From Wolbachia endosymbiont (group A) of Anomoia purmunda (GTDB taxonomy: Bacteria > Pseudomonadota > Alphaproteobacteria > Rickettsiales > Anaplasmataceae): DNA of 64,000 bases. The position numbers and the translations under genes were made by a program. Under the pieces are notes generated by a model. The model saw only the letters and a program-made list of their open reading frames with translations. It searched no databases and had not been told where the DNA came from. The stretch spans positions 930,001-994,000 of the forward strand of contig NZ_OX366362.1 of NCBI RefSeq assembly GCF_947251545.1, written 5' to 3'. Of the stretch, positions 8,255 through 17,834 are shown one piece after another. The stretch's first letter is position 1, and the number at the start of each line of letters is the position of its first letter.

Positions 8255-9064
8255 TTAAGCCAACCTGCTTAATATTAGCCTTATAAAATAAGCAATAATT
8301 AAATATACGGCTGCAACAAGTATAATTGCAGGTCCAGTTAACAAATCAAAACTTGCAGATAACATGAGACCTGATATCCCAGAGATCACAGAAAAAACTG
8401 TTGCAACAATAATCATCTGCATTGGAGTTTTCGAAATGAGCCTTGCAGATGCTGCTGGTATTAGCAAAAATGCAGCAATGAGTAATATTCCTATTAGTTG
8501 GGCAGCAATTGCTATAAATATGGCAAGAGTGATTAAAAATTCTAGTCTAACAAAATTAACATTAATCTTCTCAACTACTCCTAAATCTTGATTAATTGAA
8601 ATCATTAACCAATAACGCCATCTAAATATTAATATCAAAGTAACTATTACAGAGGTTAAAAAAATCGATATTATATCACTTTGATCGAGCGTTAATATAT
8701 CACCAAACAGTGAGCTAATAATACTATTATTGCCAGATGGAAGAAAAGACATAAGTATTAAACTCGATGATAAAACTACATTGGTAACAATGTTCAATAT
8801 CGTATCAGCAGAATATAATCTGTTAAAATTAAGAGAAAGTAGTATAGCAAATGTAATTGCAATGAGCATTATGCTAAGCGATGGGCTAATCTTAAAGATT
8901 AAAGCAAGTGCAATACCGAGCAATGAAGAATGGGACAAACTATCACCAAGATAAGATAACCTTTGCCATATCATAAACGATCCTAAAGCGCCTGTTACTA
9001 GGCTAATTACGACTACTGCAACTAGACTGTTGATGAAAAAATCCTGGGTAAACATTTCAAACAT
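8255..9064 (-). CDS. znuB: zinc/manganese ABC transporter permease
   Basis: This inner-membrane permease of the ZnuB/MntB family imports divalent metal with a binding protein and an ATPase. The 269-residue protein has about seven hydrophobic segments. It carries the family signature near the N-terminus (WQRLSYLGDSLSHSSLLGIA) and a typical C-terminal region with repeated small residues (AAFLLIPAASARL). It starts one base after the stop of the Mth938-like gene, so it is the last gene of an ispE-Mth938-znuB run. The metal (Zn or Mn) cannot be fixed from sequence. Confidence 0.88.
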   Translation of the reverse strand: MFEMFTQDFFINSLVAVVVISLVTGALGSFMIWQRLSYLGDSLSHSSLLGIALALIFKISPSLSIMLIAITFAILLSLNFNRLYSADTILNIVTNVVLSSSLILMSFLPSGNNSIISSLFGDILTLDQSDIISIFLTSVIVTLILIFRWRYWLMISINQDLGVVEKINVNFVRLEFLITLAIFIAIAAQLIGILLIAAFLLIPAASARLISKTPMQMIIVATVFSVISGISGLMLSASFDLLTGPAIILVAAVYLIIAYFIRLILSRLA

Positions 9065-9065
9065 G

Positions 9066-9422
9066 CTATATGGCTATTAGATAACTGACAACAAATCTAT
9101 CTTCGGATATTAAAACGTTATGGGTTCTGCATGCTGCACCGGTTGTCATAAATTCAAAATTTAAACCTTTTTGTTCCATAAGATAGGACTTCACTGAAGA
9201 ACTTGGTATATTGCGTGTTTTACCAGTACCTATTATCAAAATTTCTATTTCCTCTGTTAAAAAAGATTTAAAATGTTCCTTGCTATTTATATCACTTTCT
9301 TTCAATTTAATCACCTTTTCAGGAAAAATTATAATTGAGCCATAATATTCTTGATTGTTTACCAAAAATTTTCCTTCCCTATAACCATTTATAAGATTTT
9401 TATTCTCGGAAATTAAGGGCAT
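9066..9422 (-). CDS. Mth938/DUF498 domain protein (NDUFAF3-like)
   Basis: This is a 118-residue single-domain protein. The pattern of a YGSIIIFPEK strand, EIEILIIGTGK and a late FMTTGAACRTHNVL segment matches the Mth938-like (DUF498) family. The mitochondrial member NDUFAF3 helps assemble complex I, and alphaproteobacteria keep a small homologue. It sits 4 bp after ispE and 1 bp before znuB, on one likely transcript. A complex I link is plausible because an NDUFS4-like subunit occurs at 59006, but this is inference. Confidence 0.8.
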   Translation of the reverse strand: MPLISENKNLINGYREGKFLVNNQEYYGSIIIFPEKVIKLKESDINSKEHFKSFLTEEIEILIIGTGKTRNIPSSSVKSYLMEQKGLNFEFMTTGAACRTHNVLISEDRFVVSYLIAI

Positions 9423-9426
9423 AAAG

Positions 9427-10293
9427 TCAAACTATTAATTGAGTGTCACATACCCACCATTCTGGTTGCTTTTCTCTGATATTAACTGCAGCAGCTTTTG
9501 CATTTTCCTCACTATCGAATATTCCAAAGCATGATACACCACTGCCTGACATGCGAGAAAGTATAGAGCCTTCTTGTGACTCAAGTGTTGATATCACATC
9601 CTTAATTTCAGGTACAAAGCTTATTGCTATTTCTTGAAGATCGTTTCTCGTCTCTTTAAGAAGCTTCAACAAATCCTTTTCAGCGTCATCGCTCCATTTA
9701 ATTGGCTCAGAAAATTTTCCTTCATGTTTGGAAAATACCTCTGGTGTACTCAAAAACCTTTTTTTCGGTTTCACAAGCACCACATTTGTGGGTAAAGAGA
9801 ATTTTTTAATGTGGCATAATTCTTCGCCAATACCTCTAACAAAAACTGGCTTGCTATCTACGCTTGCTGGAACATCAGCACCAACGTTTAAGGCTATTTC
9901 ATTTAAAATCGTCCTATCAATCTCCCACAGCTTCCCTAGCGTACGTACCACAGCTCCAGCATCTGAGGATCCGCTACCAAGTCCTGCAGCAATTGGTATA
10001 TTTTTTACAACCTTTACAATGACTTTAGTGCGTACAGGAGCATGTCTAAGCAGCAGATTAACCGCTTTCGTTACAGTGTTATACTGGTTATTTATTCTAG
10101 ACTCGGAGTTTATAAATTCAACTGTAGAGTTATCGTATCTAGAATCCTTCTCACCTACTTTTATTTCCAAAAAATTAGAAAGATTAGCAAAGACAAATAA
10201 ACCTTCAATCAAGTGATATCCTGTTTCCTTCTTATTTACAACATGCAAAAAAAGATTGATTTTTGCAGGCGCCTTTACACAAAAACTTTTCAT
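9427..10293 (-). CDS. ispE: 4-diphosphocytidyl-2-C-methyl-D-erythritol kinase
   Basis: IspE phosphorylates CDP-methylerythritol in the MEP isoprenoid pathway. The 288-residue GHMP kinase shows the substrate-binding start APAKINLFLHV (Lys 11), the ATP-binding loop IAAGLGSGSSDAGA (about 101-114) and the C-terminal GHMP motif SRMSGSGVSCFGIF. Length and motifs are normal. It is the first gene of a tight minus-strand operon and is divergent from the addA-type gene at 10376, sharing an ~80-bp promoter gap. Confidence 0.93.
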   Translation of the reverse strand: MKSFCVKAPAKINLFLHVVNKKETGYHLIEGLFVFANLSNFLEIKVGEKDSRYDNSTVEFINSESRINNQYNTVTKAVNLLLRHAPVRTKVIVKVVKNIPIAAGLGSGSSDAGAVVRTLGKLWEIDRTILNEIALNVGADVPASVDSKPVFVRGIGEELCHIKKFSLPTNVVLVKPKKRFLSTPEVFSKHEGKFSEPIKWSDDAEKDLLKLLKETRNDLQEIAISFVPEIKDVISTLESQEGSILSRMSGSGVSCFGIFDSEENAKAAAVNIREKQPEWWVCDTQLIV

Positions 10294-10375
10294 TATATAT
10301 CTTCACTAACACTATTTTTACATTATATGTATAATGCTATTTTAGTCAACTGTATATAAGGTTCTCGCACTTCTG

Positions 10376-13300
10376 ATGAGATCAAATGCCATAAATCCTA
10401 ATTTCTCTGTGTGGGTAAATGCATCTGCTGGTACAGGCAAAACAAAAATCTTAATAGACAGAGTATTGAGACTTTTATTAGAAAACAAAAGAAATATTCT
10501 TTGCTTGACATTTACCAATGCTGCAGCAAACGAGATGGAGAATCGCATTCACAGCATACTCAGTAAGTGGGCAATATGCTCAGAGAGTGAATTAATAATG
10601 GATCTGGAACAACTAGATTTCTTTCCAATGTCATTCCAGCGCGTGACACTGGAATCCAGTAAAAAAAAAGAATGGATCCCAGTGTCACGCGCTGGGATGA
10701 CAGGGGGTGGTGCATCGCATAACCATGATTTAAGCAAAAAACCAGCGGTAAACCCTTCGGTGTCATCCCAGTGCGTGACACTGGGATCCAGAAAAAATAA
10801 AGATTATTTAACAAGAGCAAGAAGGCTTTTCTCTGAACTGGAAAATCTTGGTCTAACTATACAAACCATACACGCTTTCTGTTACAAATTAATTTCCAAC
10901 TTTCCTATAGAAGCTGGTATCGCTCCAAATTGTACACTGAGTGAATGTAAAGAATTACATTCCATCATATTCAATAAAGTGCTTCATAACGAAACTGTGC
11001 AGGATGATATCAACCTTATTGCAACTGAAATTGATGAAAATAAACTACGCGATTTGCTTTATACTTTATGTATAAAAAGATCGATATTAGCAAATGATTC
11101 GAAATATATCAAAGATAAATTGAGCGCCCCAGATGAAATTCATGACTTACAGAGTGAAACAATTGAGCACGTGGAAAGACTAGCCGAGATATTAAGTGAA
11201 GGCAGTAAAAGAGATCAGAGTTATAGTGCAATGCTCTCTGATTGGTTTAATAGCACAAAACCGTCCGTACCAAATGGTGTCATTCCAGTGCTTGACACTG
11301 GAATCCAGAAAAAAAGAACCAGTGTCAGCTACTCGGATGACACCGGAATAAAGTGGAATGACACCAAAATAGAAAACCTAGCCAAGGTATTTCTCAAATC
11401 AGAATCGCACGAAAAAAAGAGCATATCATCCATTGCAACAAAAAGTATTTTGGAGAAATTTAGAGATGCAGAGCAAATAATAGAGAGCGTTCAGAATGTA
11501 GTATTTACCCATATAAGAGACATGAACTCTTATCAAATATTCAAGAGAACCAGTAGCTTACTTGGTGTATTTAAAGTATATGTTGATTTATATAATAGTG
11601 AAAAATCAAAAAATGCACTGCTTGACTACAATGATATAATCAACTTAGCAACAAATCTTCTCAGCAATCCAAACTATAAAGATTGGATATTGTTTAACTT
11701 GGATCAAAAAATAGATCACATCCTTGTTGACGAGGCACAAGACAATAGCATCAGCCAGTGGAAAATTATAACAAATCTCTGCGATGAATTTTTTGCCGGT
11801 AATGATGAAAAGCGAACCTTATTTGTAGTTGGTGACGTAAAACAATCCATATACAGATTTCAAGGAGCAAATCCCCATCTATTCAACTATATGCAACAAT
11901 ACTTTCATACGAAAACTGGTGGTAGAGATTGGATATCATGCCAACTTGAAAAGTCATTTCGCTCAACTCCAGAAGTTTTGATGCTTGTAGATAGAATATT
12001 TAATAACTTCCGCACAGAAATATCTTTTAATGATAATGAAATAAAACATGTTCCACATAGAGAAAATGACCAAGGATATATTGAAATTTGGCCAGCGTTA
12101 CCAATGCGCAAAGAGAAAGAACAGCAAGCTTTACAAATTCCTCTGACATGTAAGGAAGGTTATACAATAGCAGATCGATTACTTGCTCAAACAATAGCCA
12201 ACAGAATTCACAATTGGTTAAACGAAGGGCGGATTTTAGTCGCTAAAGATCGCCATATAGAACCAAGAGACATTATGGTTCTGGTACGACAACGAAACGT
12301 GTTAGTTGATTACATAATAAGCGAACTTAAAAAAGCAAACGTGCCAGTTGTAGGCCGAGATTATTTTAGAATTATGGACTATATAGCCGTGCAGGACTTA
12401 ATAGCTTTGGCCGAATTTTTACTCCTCCAGGCAAATGATTTAGCTCTTGCAAATGCTTTAAAATCACCACTATTTAATTTTACCGAGGATGATTTATTTA
12501 ATATTGCATATGATCGTAAAGAGCATTCACTATGGGAAAGAATTCAGGATTATTCTGTGGTTATCTATAGTGAATTAAACTATCTCATTAACTTATCTCG
12601 CACAGAATCCCCTCTTACATTATTCACGCATGTACTGCGTACAGGTAAGAAAAAATTTGCTGCAAGGCTAGGTCTTGAGTGCTTTGAGGTCCTAGACGAA
12701 TTTATGAACCTTGTGTTGCAATTTGAAAACCCATCTCTTCAAGCGTTTGTTCAGTGGATCAAGGAGAATAACCCGGAGATTAAGAATGATATGCAATCAG
12801 AACGCAATGCTGTGCGAATAATGACAATTCATAAATCAAAAGGTCTGCAAGCTCCCATAGTATTTTTGGTTGATACAAACACAGTGCCAAGAAACAGTGA
12901 AAGCATTATCTTTGATGGAACGGAAGTGCCATTTTGGTGTGGAAAAAACAACAACGCTTATTGCGATCAAGTAAAAAGAGAGAAAAAACTAGAGGATTAT
13001 AATGAATATTTGCGTTTATTATACGTAGCACTCACACGTGCTGAAGATGAGTTATACATCTTAAGTAAAGAGCCAGTGCAAAAGGGCTCTTGGTATGATC
13101 TAATCACTCAGTATGGAGAACCATATGAAAAGAAACACTCATACTTACAGCTAATATTTAAAGAAAAAGTTGAAGTGCTATGTGTGAACGCAAACTACCC
13201 TTACATTTATAAAAAACGTGATTATTTTGACGTTCCGGTCATTTCCCTTCCGCCAAACCTATCAATGTCATTCCAGCGTCCTCCCCTGTCATCCCAGCGT

Positions 13301-13951
13301 CCTCCTCTGTCATCCCAGTGCTTGACACTGGGATCCAGTAAAAAAGAAGAAAAGCCAGCATCAGCTACTCACTCTTCGATGTCATTTCAGCACGTAACGC
13401 TGGAACCTGGAGAAAAAAAGCCAGTGTCAAGCACTGGGATGACAAATAGGGGTATTGGAATGACAGATGAGAGTGCTGGAATGACAACAAGGAGCATTGG
13501 GATGACAGATGGTTATGCAAGAGGCCTGATTATTCACAGCATATTGCAGTATATGCCCAAGATAGAAAAAGAAAGGAGAAAAAATTGGGTCAGAAAACAC
13601 CTTGATAACATCAACATCAGTGAAGATAAGGATGAAATTTACAGTAGAATATTAGCCTTTAATGAAAAATATGGCTATTTGTTTGACTTGGAAGGCAAAT
13701 CAGAGATTACACTGAGTGGAACAATTGATGGCAAGTCAGTATTAGTACGACTAGATAGGCTATGCATAACGCAAGATAAAGCAATCATAATTGACTACAA
13801 ATCGCACCGTAACGTTTCTGTTTCCTCATTAAATGAAATAAAAAAACAGATGTTGATCTATAAAACCTTAGTACAAGAAATATATCCAAACAAGCAATTA
13901 GAGTGTGTGGTTATTTGGGTAGAAGATTTAACTCTGCAATCTGACTTTTGA
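10376..13951 (+). CDS. addA: AddA-type double-strand break repair helicase-nuclease with in-frame repeat insertions
   Basis: This 1191-residue UvrD/Rep-family helicase with a C-terminal nuclease fits alphaproteobacterial AddA, which processes double-strand breaks with AddB for RecA loading. Walker A is ASAGTGKTK (Lys 22), motif II is HILVDEAQDNS, later motifs include VVGDVKQSIYRFQGA and RIMTIHKSKGLQ, and the nuclease motif is IIIDYKSH (about 1138-1144). Three blocks of non-homologous sequence are translated palindromic repeats: residues ~85-140, ~299-332 and ~963-1047. They begin with signatures such as MSFQRVTLES or [10 protein letters not shown]. Despite roughly 170 foreign residues the frame is intact, so the protein is probably made. 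No addB is visible here. Confidence 0.88.
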   Translation: MRSNAINPNFSVWVNASAGTGKTKILIDRVLRLLLENKRNILCLTFTNAAANEMENRIHSILSKWAICSESELIMDLEQLDFFPMSFQRVTLESSKKKEWIPVSRAGMTGGGASHNHDLSKKPAVNPSVSSQCVTLGSRKNKDYLTRARRLFSELENLGLTIQTIHAFCYKLISNFPIEAGIAPNCTLSECKELHSIIFNKVLHNETVQDDINLIATEIDENKLRDLLYTLCIKRSILANDSKYIKDKLSAPDEIHDLQSETIEHVERLAEILSEGSKRDQSYSAMLSDWFNSTKPSVPNGVIPVLDTGIQKKRTSVSYSDDTGIKWNDTKIENLAKVFLKSESHEKKSISSIATKSILEKFRDAEQIIESVQNVVFTHIRDMNSYQIFKRTSSLLGVFKVYVDLYNSEKSKNALLDYNDIINLATNLLSNPNYKDWILFNLDQKIDHILVDEAQDNSISQWKIITNLCDEFFAGNDEKRTLFVVGDVKQSIYRFQGANPHLFNYMQQYFHTKTGGRDWISCQLEKSFRSTPEVLMLVDRIFNNFRTEISFNDNEIKHVPHRENDQGYIEIWPALPMRKEKEQQALQIPLTCKEGYTIADRLLAQTIANRIHNWLNEGRILVAKDRHIEPRDIMVLVRQRNVLVDYIISELKKANVPVVGRDYFRIMDYIAVQDLIALAEFLLLQANDLALANALKSPLFNFTEDDLFNIAYDRKEHSLWERIQDYSVVIYSELNYLINLSRTESPLTLFTHVLRTGKKKFAARLGLECFEVLDEFMNLVLQFENPSLQAFVQWIKENNPEIKNDMQSERNAVRIMTIHKSKGLQAPIVFLVDTNTVPRNSESIIFDGTEVPFWCGKNNNAYCDQVKREKKLEDYNEYLRLLYVALTRAEDELYILSKEPVQKGSWYDLITQYGEPYEKKHSYLQLIFKEKVEVLCVNANYPYIYKKRDYFDVPVISLPPNLSMSFQRPPLSSQRPPLSSQCLTLGSSKKEEKPASATHSSMSFQHVTLEPGEKKPVSSTGMTNRGIGMTDESAGMTTRSIGMTDGYARGLIIHSILQYMPKIEKERRKNWVRKHLDNINISEDKDEIYSRILAFNEKYGYLFDLEGKSEITLSGTIDGKSVLVRLDRLCITQDKAIIIDYKSHRNVSVSSLNEIKKQMLIYKTLVQEIYPNKQLECVVIWVEDLTLQSDF
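10628..10795. repeat. palindromic repeats in frame inside addA (block 1)
   Basis: At least three palindrome copies (GTCATTCCAGCGCGTGACAC, ATCCCAGTGTCACGCGCTGG, GTCATCCCAGTGCGTGACAC) sit head to tail within the coding frame. They lie between the N-terminal ATPase part and the conserved segment ending QTIHAFC. The same units occur in nearly every intergenic gap of the window, which shows they are mobile repeats rather than native coding sequence. Confidence 0.85.
11271..11371. repeat. palindromic repeats in frame inside addA (block 2)
   Basis: Two units (GTCATTCCAGTGCTTGACAC and the GTGTCAGCTACTCGGATGAC type) plus a partial third are translated as [14 protein letters not shown] and following residues. 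They lie in a poorly conserved linker of the helicase. Confidence 0.8.
13264..13516. repeat. palindromic repeats in frame inside addA (block 3)
   Basis: This is the longest block, about 250 bp, with six or more whole or partial units. They read alternately as (M)SFQ/LSSQ and as GMTD/GMTN motifs. It lies in the linker between the last helicase motifs and the C-terminal nuclease. The tandem degenerate GMT units suggest local duplication after insertion. Confidence 0.85.
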
Positions 13952-13980
13952 TAAAATTTGATTACAAGAGATAACTACTA

Positions 13981-14050
13981 CGTCATCCCGCCGCGAACCG
14001 TCATACCGTCACGGTATCTCTAGATCCCGCTAACAAGCAGCGGGATGACG
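13981..14050. repeat. long palindromic element, second family
   Basis: It contains GTCATCCCGCC, then a TACCGTCACGGTA hairpin and GATCCCGCTAACAAGCAGCGGGATGACG. This is the inverted form of the elements at 4169, 6535, 15925, 41201, 56787 and 57060. It sits between the convergent addA and protease genes, where it could also act as a terminator hairpin. Confidence 0.75.
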
Positions 14051-14122
14051 GTTTTTCAAATTGTCGGTAAATCTAAGTCAGTTTAGCTATAGAAGGGTAG
14101 GGGATAAAAGTTCGTTATTTTA

Positions 14123-15693
14123 CTATATTAGGTCATCATGTTGGTGATAATCATGATTACATAGTGAGTAATTGCCTACGTAATTTTCGTCAGCATCGTG
14201 ATTAACATCAGGTTTAAGCAAAGAAAGATTGTCATCGGATTGTTCTTCTGATAAGTTAAGCAAAGAAAGGTTGTCGTCAGATTGTTCTTTCTCTTTAGAC
14301 TCAAATAACCATGAAAAGAGTGATGAGATAGAATCAATGATGGATTTAATTGCTGAAAAATATTGGATAAGAAATTACTGGGTTGCTCTATTTCATCCAC
14401 ATCTTGTTCAGGGTTACTTCTGCTTATAAATGTCTTATCTAGCTGTTTGAATATATTTTTGTCGGAGTTTTGAAAATATATTCGACTTATCTCCTTATTT
14501 TCATCAACGTAAATCAATAAAGTTGTATTCTCATTCCCCAATCCATCACATTCACTAACGAGCGATTCATGAGAGTTCTTAATGTCTTTGATAAGTTGAA
14601 GTTTTTCTTCTTCTGCTGAAAGATAATCTCTGTGTTCTGCTCTATAAGTGGTGCCTTTGTATTTAAAACTAAACATTGATCCATGGTCTTCATATTCATC
14701 TACTAGTTCATGAATACTCTTGACATTTTGTATAGCTTTAAATTTTTCTTCTTCTGAAAGGTTCTTGTGATATTTATAAAGTGTACCTTTATATTTAAAT
14801 TGAAACATCGATCCACGGTCTTCATATTCATCTAATCCAGAGTTCTTGATACGTTGTATAATTTGAAATTTTTCTTCTTCTGAAAGATCTTTGCGGTATA
14901 TACTACCAGTTGTATCCTTATATTTAAATTGAAACATCCATCCACGGTCTTTATATTCATCTACACCCATCTGCTTGCAAATAGCTTTATAATTTTTTTC
15001 TTCTACCTCTCGTCCAACAACATTTGCTATGAGTTCAGTATCCAGAATATTCAAAGTTCGGACTGTTGCCAATGGTGAAAAACGCAATTGAAATATGTGA
15101 CCTAGCTCATGACCTAGAACAAAATCCATGGCACTTTGCTTATATGTCAGAATATTCTGATAATCTGTTACTCCTCGTGTAATATATCCTGGACCACCAT
15201 CTTCATCTAAGCCGAGAAGATCATTATACTTTGTATAATCGCTTCTATTATTAAAAATGTGAACCGTTATATTGTAACTTGCATTACTATTTTTCAAGCA
15301 AAACTTTTCTTTAAATGCCTCATAGGCAGTTTTAATGTCTGTTTCTATTTGGTTTTGTTCCTGCTCAGATAAGTTGTCGTATTTTATAGTACAATTTATA
15401 TACCCGTATTTAACGGTAAAGCTGTTAGACAAAACATCATGTATATTTGTGGAAAAATAATTGAACTGCTTTGACTCAGCTTCCTTATACAATTGATGCC
15501 CATATTTATCACTAGAATACTTTGGTAGTTTAGGTACTTTGGCAATTAAGTTTTTGTTACTATCAAAAAAAGAAATGTCTATATTACCAATTTCACAATT
15601 TTGTATAGATTGCCCGCAAGTGCCATCATTTGCACAATCGTGATGATTTGGGTCAGTCTTCTTATAAAACCATGCGTTAGTGTATTTTCCCAT
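14123..15693 (-). pseudogene. M9 collagenase-like zinc metalloprotease with tandem repeats, 3' frameshift
   Basis: The N-terminal part resembles the catalytic domain of peptidase family M9. It has a VHIFNNRSDY segment, a Gly-rich GPGYITRG loop, the zinc motif HELGH (His195, Glu196, His199) and a downstream Glu220 in LDTELIAN, the gluzincin pattern. Residues ~244-378 are three imperfect ~43-residue repeats built on DRGSMFQFKYKGT..LSEEEKF. After residue ~446 the frame slips at a T run near 14345-14355. The neighbouring frame continues sensibly through two copies of EQSDDNLSLL to a stop at 14123, whereas the annotated frame gives a nonsense tail to 14176. There is no signal peptide. It may be a recent pseudogene or a slippage-expressed effector. 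Confidence 0.72.
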
Positions 15694-16170
15694 TTTGATA
15701 CCTCACTACCAAACCTTACTATATTATTATCTTGGTAAAAATCATAATAATTCGTTAACTTGTATTTTAAATCTGTATATCAAGTGTACTTTTCTCATAA
15801 AGCGCCAATTGTGAAGCTAATGAACTTTATTTGTTTAAAATTTTGCTGAAATAGCTCTTTTTATACTATGTTTTATATAGCTAAACTGACTTAGATTTAC
15901 TGACAATTTGAAAAACGACAAACTCGTCATTCCGCTACTTGTTAGCGGAATCTATGCTGAGATACCGCGGCGGTATGACGTAGGAAAACCTTTCTTGGGT
16001 TAGCTATAGTTTGCTATATTATGTGATTTTATTTTCCATAATATATGTTATGTAATTTTTAATGTTAATAAAACTACTTCCCAACCTTTTAAACAGCAAC
16101 TTGTCAAACCTCCAGATTAGCACTTAAGAAGAAGTGTTAAAGTATCTCTTTAAGTATTATATATTAGTAT
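15694..16170. repeat. intergenic region with one long palindromic element
   Basis: No gene is seen in 477 AT-rich bases. A second-family palindrome lies at 15925-15980 (GTCATTCCGCTAC...GTAGCGG-type arms plus GATACCGCGGCGGTATGACG). It is flanked by TTAGCTATAG segments that also flank such elements at 14080 and 41280. Confidence 0.65.
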
Positions 16171-16611
16171 TTAGAGATCATATTTATTATAAATGTCCAA
16201 AGTACTCAACGCGTTCTGAGCAACACTCGCTACTTTGTTTGAGTCTAGTTCATCTAGTTTATTACTAGGTTTTAATACTGCACATGTAATGCCACCAGCA
16301 ACAATCCCGACTGCCAGCACAGCAGCTACAGCTATACCAACTAAAGCCAATATTGGTAATTGAACACCAGCAGCAAAACATCCACCGAAAGCTATTAATC
16401 CAGCTATAATACTAGAAGCACCACCAACTTTCATTCCTATATCAATTGCCATACTCTTCTCAATTTTATAAATTTCGTTTAGAGAATCATGATTTCCAGT
16501 TACCCATAAAGAACGTTTTAATCTTTCATAATCACTTTCTACCATGCTAGTAAGAACTTCTTTTAATATACCTTCCTCTTTAGCTGCATCTAAAATAGCT
16601 TTAGTTCTTTC
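16171..16611 (-). pseudogene. 3' part of an ALDFNDW-repeat membrane protein, cut by IS110
   Basis: The frame is open from the IS junction near 16611 and reads GERTKAILDAAKEEGILKEV before the ATG at 16545. It then has two hydrophobic segments (ASSIIAGLIAFGGCFAAG and VGIAVAAVLAVGIVAGGI) and a tail ending near 16171. The junction sequence is a repeat unit whose other half lies at 17905-18053, across the IS110 element, so the two pieces are one gene. The C-terminal membrane hairpin and tail resemble those at 25060 and 33311. Function unknown. Confidence 0.7.
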
Positions 16612-16619
16612 TCCTATGA

Positions 16620-17639
16620 TTATTGTCCAGTAGAAATTTCAAATTTTGTGAAATCTTTAAAAACCCAGTCATTTTTAAGAGTATAGAAAATAGTTATAAG
16701 AAATTTCCTAGCAGTAGCAGTTATAGCTTTAGCAGAACCACGCTTCTTTTTTATATGTTCATAAAAACTTTTCAAGTAAGGACTGTAACGTACAGCAATC
16801 CAAGTACATTGAACTAAAGAAGTACGCGCTATTTTTGACCCTCGTTTGGTAATTCTTCCAATTGTACATTGCTGATTAGATTGAGAAACTCTTGGTACAA
16901 CTCCAAAATATGCAGTAAGTTTCTCAGGTCTACGGAAATCATTAATGTCTCCAATTGTTGCAATAAAGACAGCTGCAGAAATTGGACCAATTCCCTTTAT
17001 GCTGATAAGATTGCTGAACCCAGGAAGTTGTTTAGCAAAAGCTATAATTTCCTTTTCAAGTTTTTTAAGGCTTTCTCGGATAGCTTCTAAATGATAGCTA
17101 ATCACTTCAATTTCAACTTTTTCTAAAGGCTCCCAATTATGCTTTTGAGTAGCACGCTCAAATCCTACTTTAGTTGTAAGTACTTCTTTTTTAATTTTTA
17201 TTCCATGATAATTAAAAAGACCATGAACTTTATTGATTAAAGATACCCGTGACTTTACTAACTGATCTCTCGTTTGAAGAAGAGAAGCTAACTGCTGGCA
17301 TTGTTTGTTTTTGCACCTTGCCTCAGGCAACATATCTTTGCTTAGAAAGAAAGCAATAGCTCGCGCATCATGCTTATCTGTTTTGTTCACAGAGCGACGA
17401 ACAACTTCAAACTGTCCAGGAGCAATTATTACTATGCGTTTAACGTAAGGTGAAACTGCATCATAAAAGAAACAGCTGTTACCTGTTGCTTCTATGGCTA
17501 CTTCATATGTTTCTTGAAGATCTTTGGTGAAATTATCCAAGTCTTTTAAGCGAAACGTTTGAATATGCTCAGGTTTCCCTTCTTGTAAGTAACAAGCAGT
17601 AAAACTATTGGTATGTAAATCAACTCCAATGTGACGCAT
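16620..17639 (-). CDS. IS110-family transposase (type 2)
   Basis: This 339-residue DEDD recombinase mediates IS110 insertion as a circular intermediate. The N-terminal RuvC-like domain has HIGVDLHTN (first Asp), IEATGN (Glu) and TDKHDARA (Asp pair). The C-terminal transposase_20 domain has SIKGIGPISAAVFIATIG with a helix-hairpin-helix pattern and the conserved Ser region. I chose the ATG at 17639 (MRHIGVD) because 27 extra upstream residues of the longer frame lie in the likely non-coding RNA region. It appears intact. Confidence 0.88.
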   Translation of the reverse strand: MRHIGVDLHTNSFTACYLQEGKPEHIQTFRLKDLDNFTKDLQETYEVAIEATGNSCFFYDAVSPYVKRIVIIAPGQFEVVRRSVNKTDKHDARAIAFFLSKDMLPEARCKNKQCQQLASLLQTRDQLVKSRVSLINKVHGLFNYHGIKIKKEVLTTKVGFERATQKHNWEPLEKVEIEVISYHLEAIRESLKKLEKEIIAFAKQLPGFSNLISIKGIGPISAAVFIATIGDINDFRRPEKLTAYFGVVPRVSQSNQQCTIGRITKRGSKIARTSLVQCTWIAVRYSPYLKSFYEHIKKKRGSAKAITATARKFLITIFYTLKNDWVFKDFTKFEISTGQ

Positions 17640-17746
17640 ATTTTTTCCTCCAATTGCATATTTCAATATATCAGAGTAGAATATTGCCGGTTGTTCCAAA
17701 CTCCTATACGAGGTCATCACATTTTGTGAGCCTCACGATGATTTTC

Positions 17747-17834
17747 GGTGGCAGGGGCAGTTAATCTCCCCCACGAAGTCTTCTTTCTACTCCCTGGGCA
17801 GAAAGTGCTTCAGAAAAACATCCAACCTGCCACC
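17747..17834 (-). ncRNA. candidate bridge RNA region of IS110 type 2
   Basis: In the transposase sense, the non-coding leader holds GGTGGCAGG (17834-17826) and, ~70 nt later, the exact complement CCTGCCACC (17755-17747). This closes a long stem-loop. IS110 elements are known to carry a structured bridge RNA in a non-coding end that guides target choice; the position fits, but the RNA itself is inferred. Confidence 0.4.
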
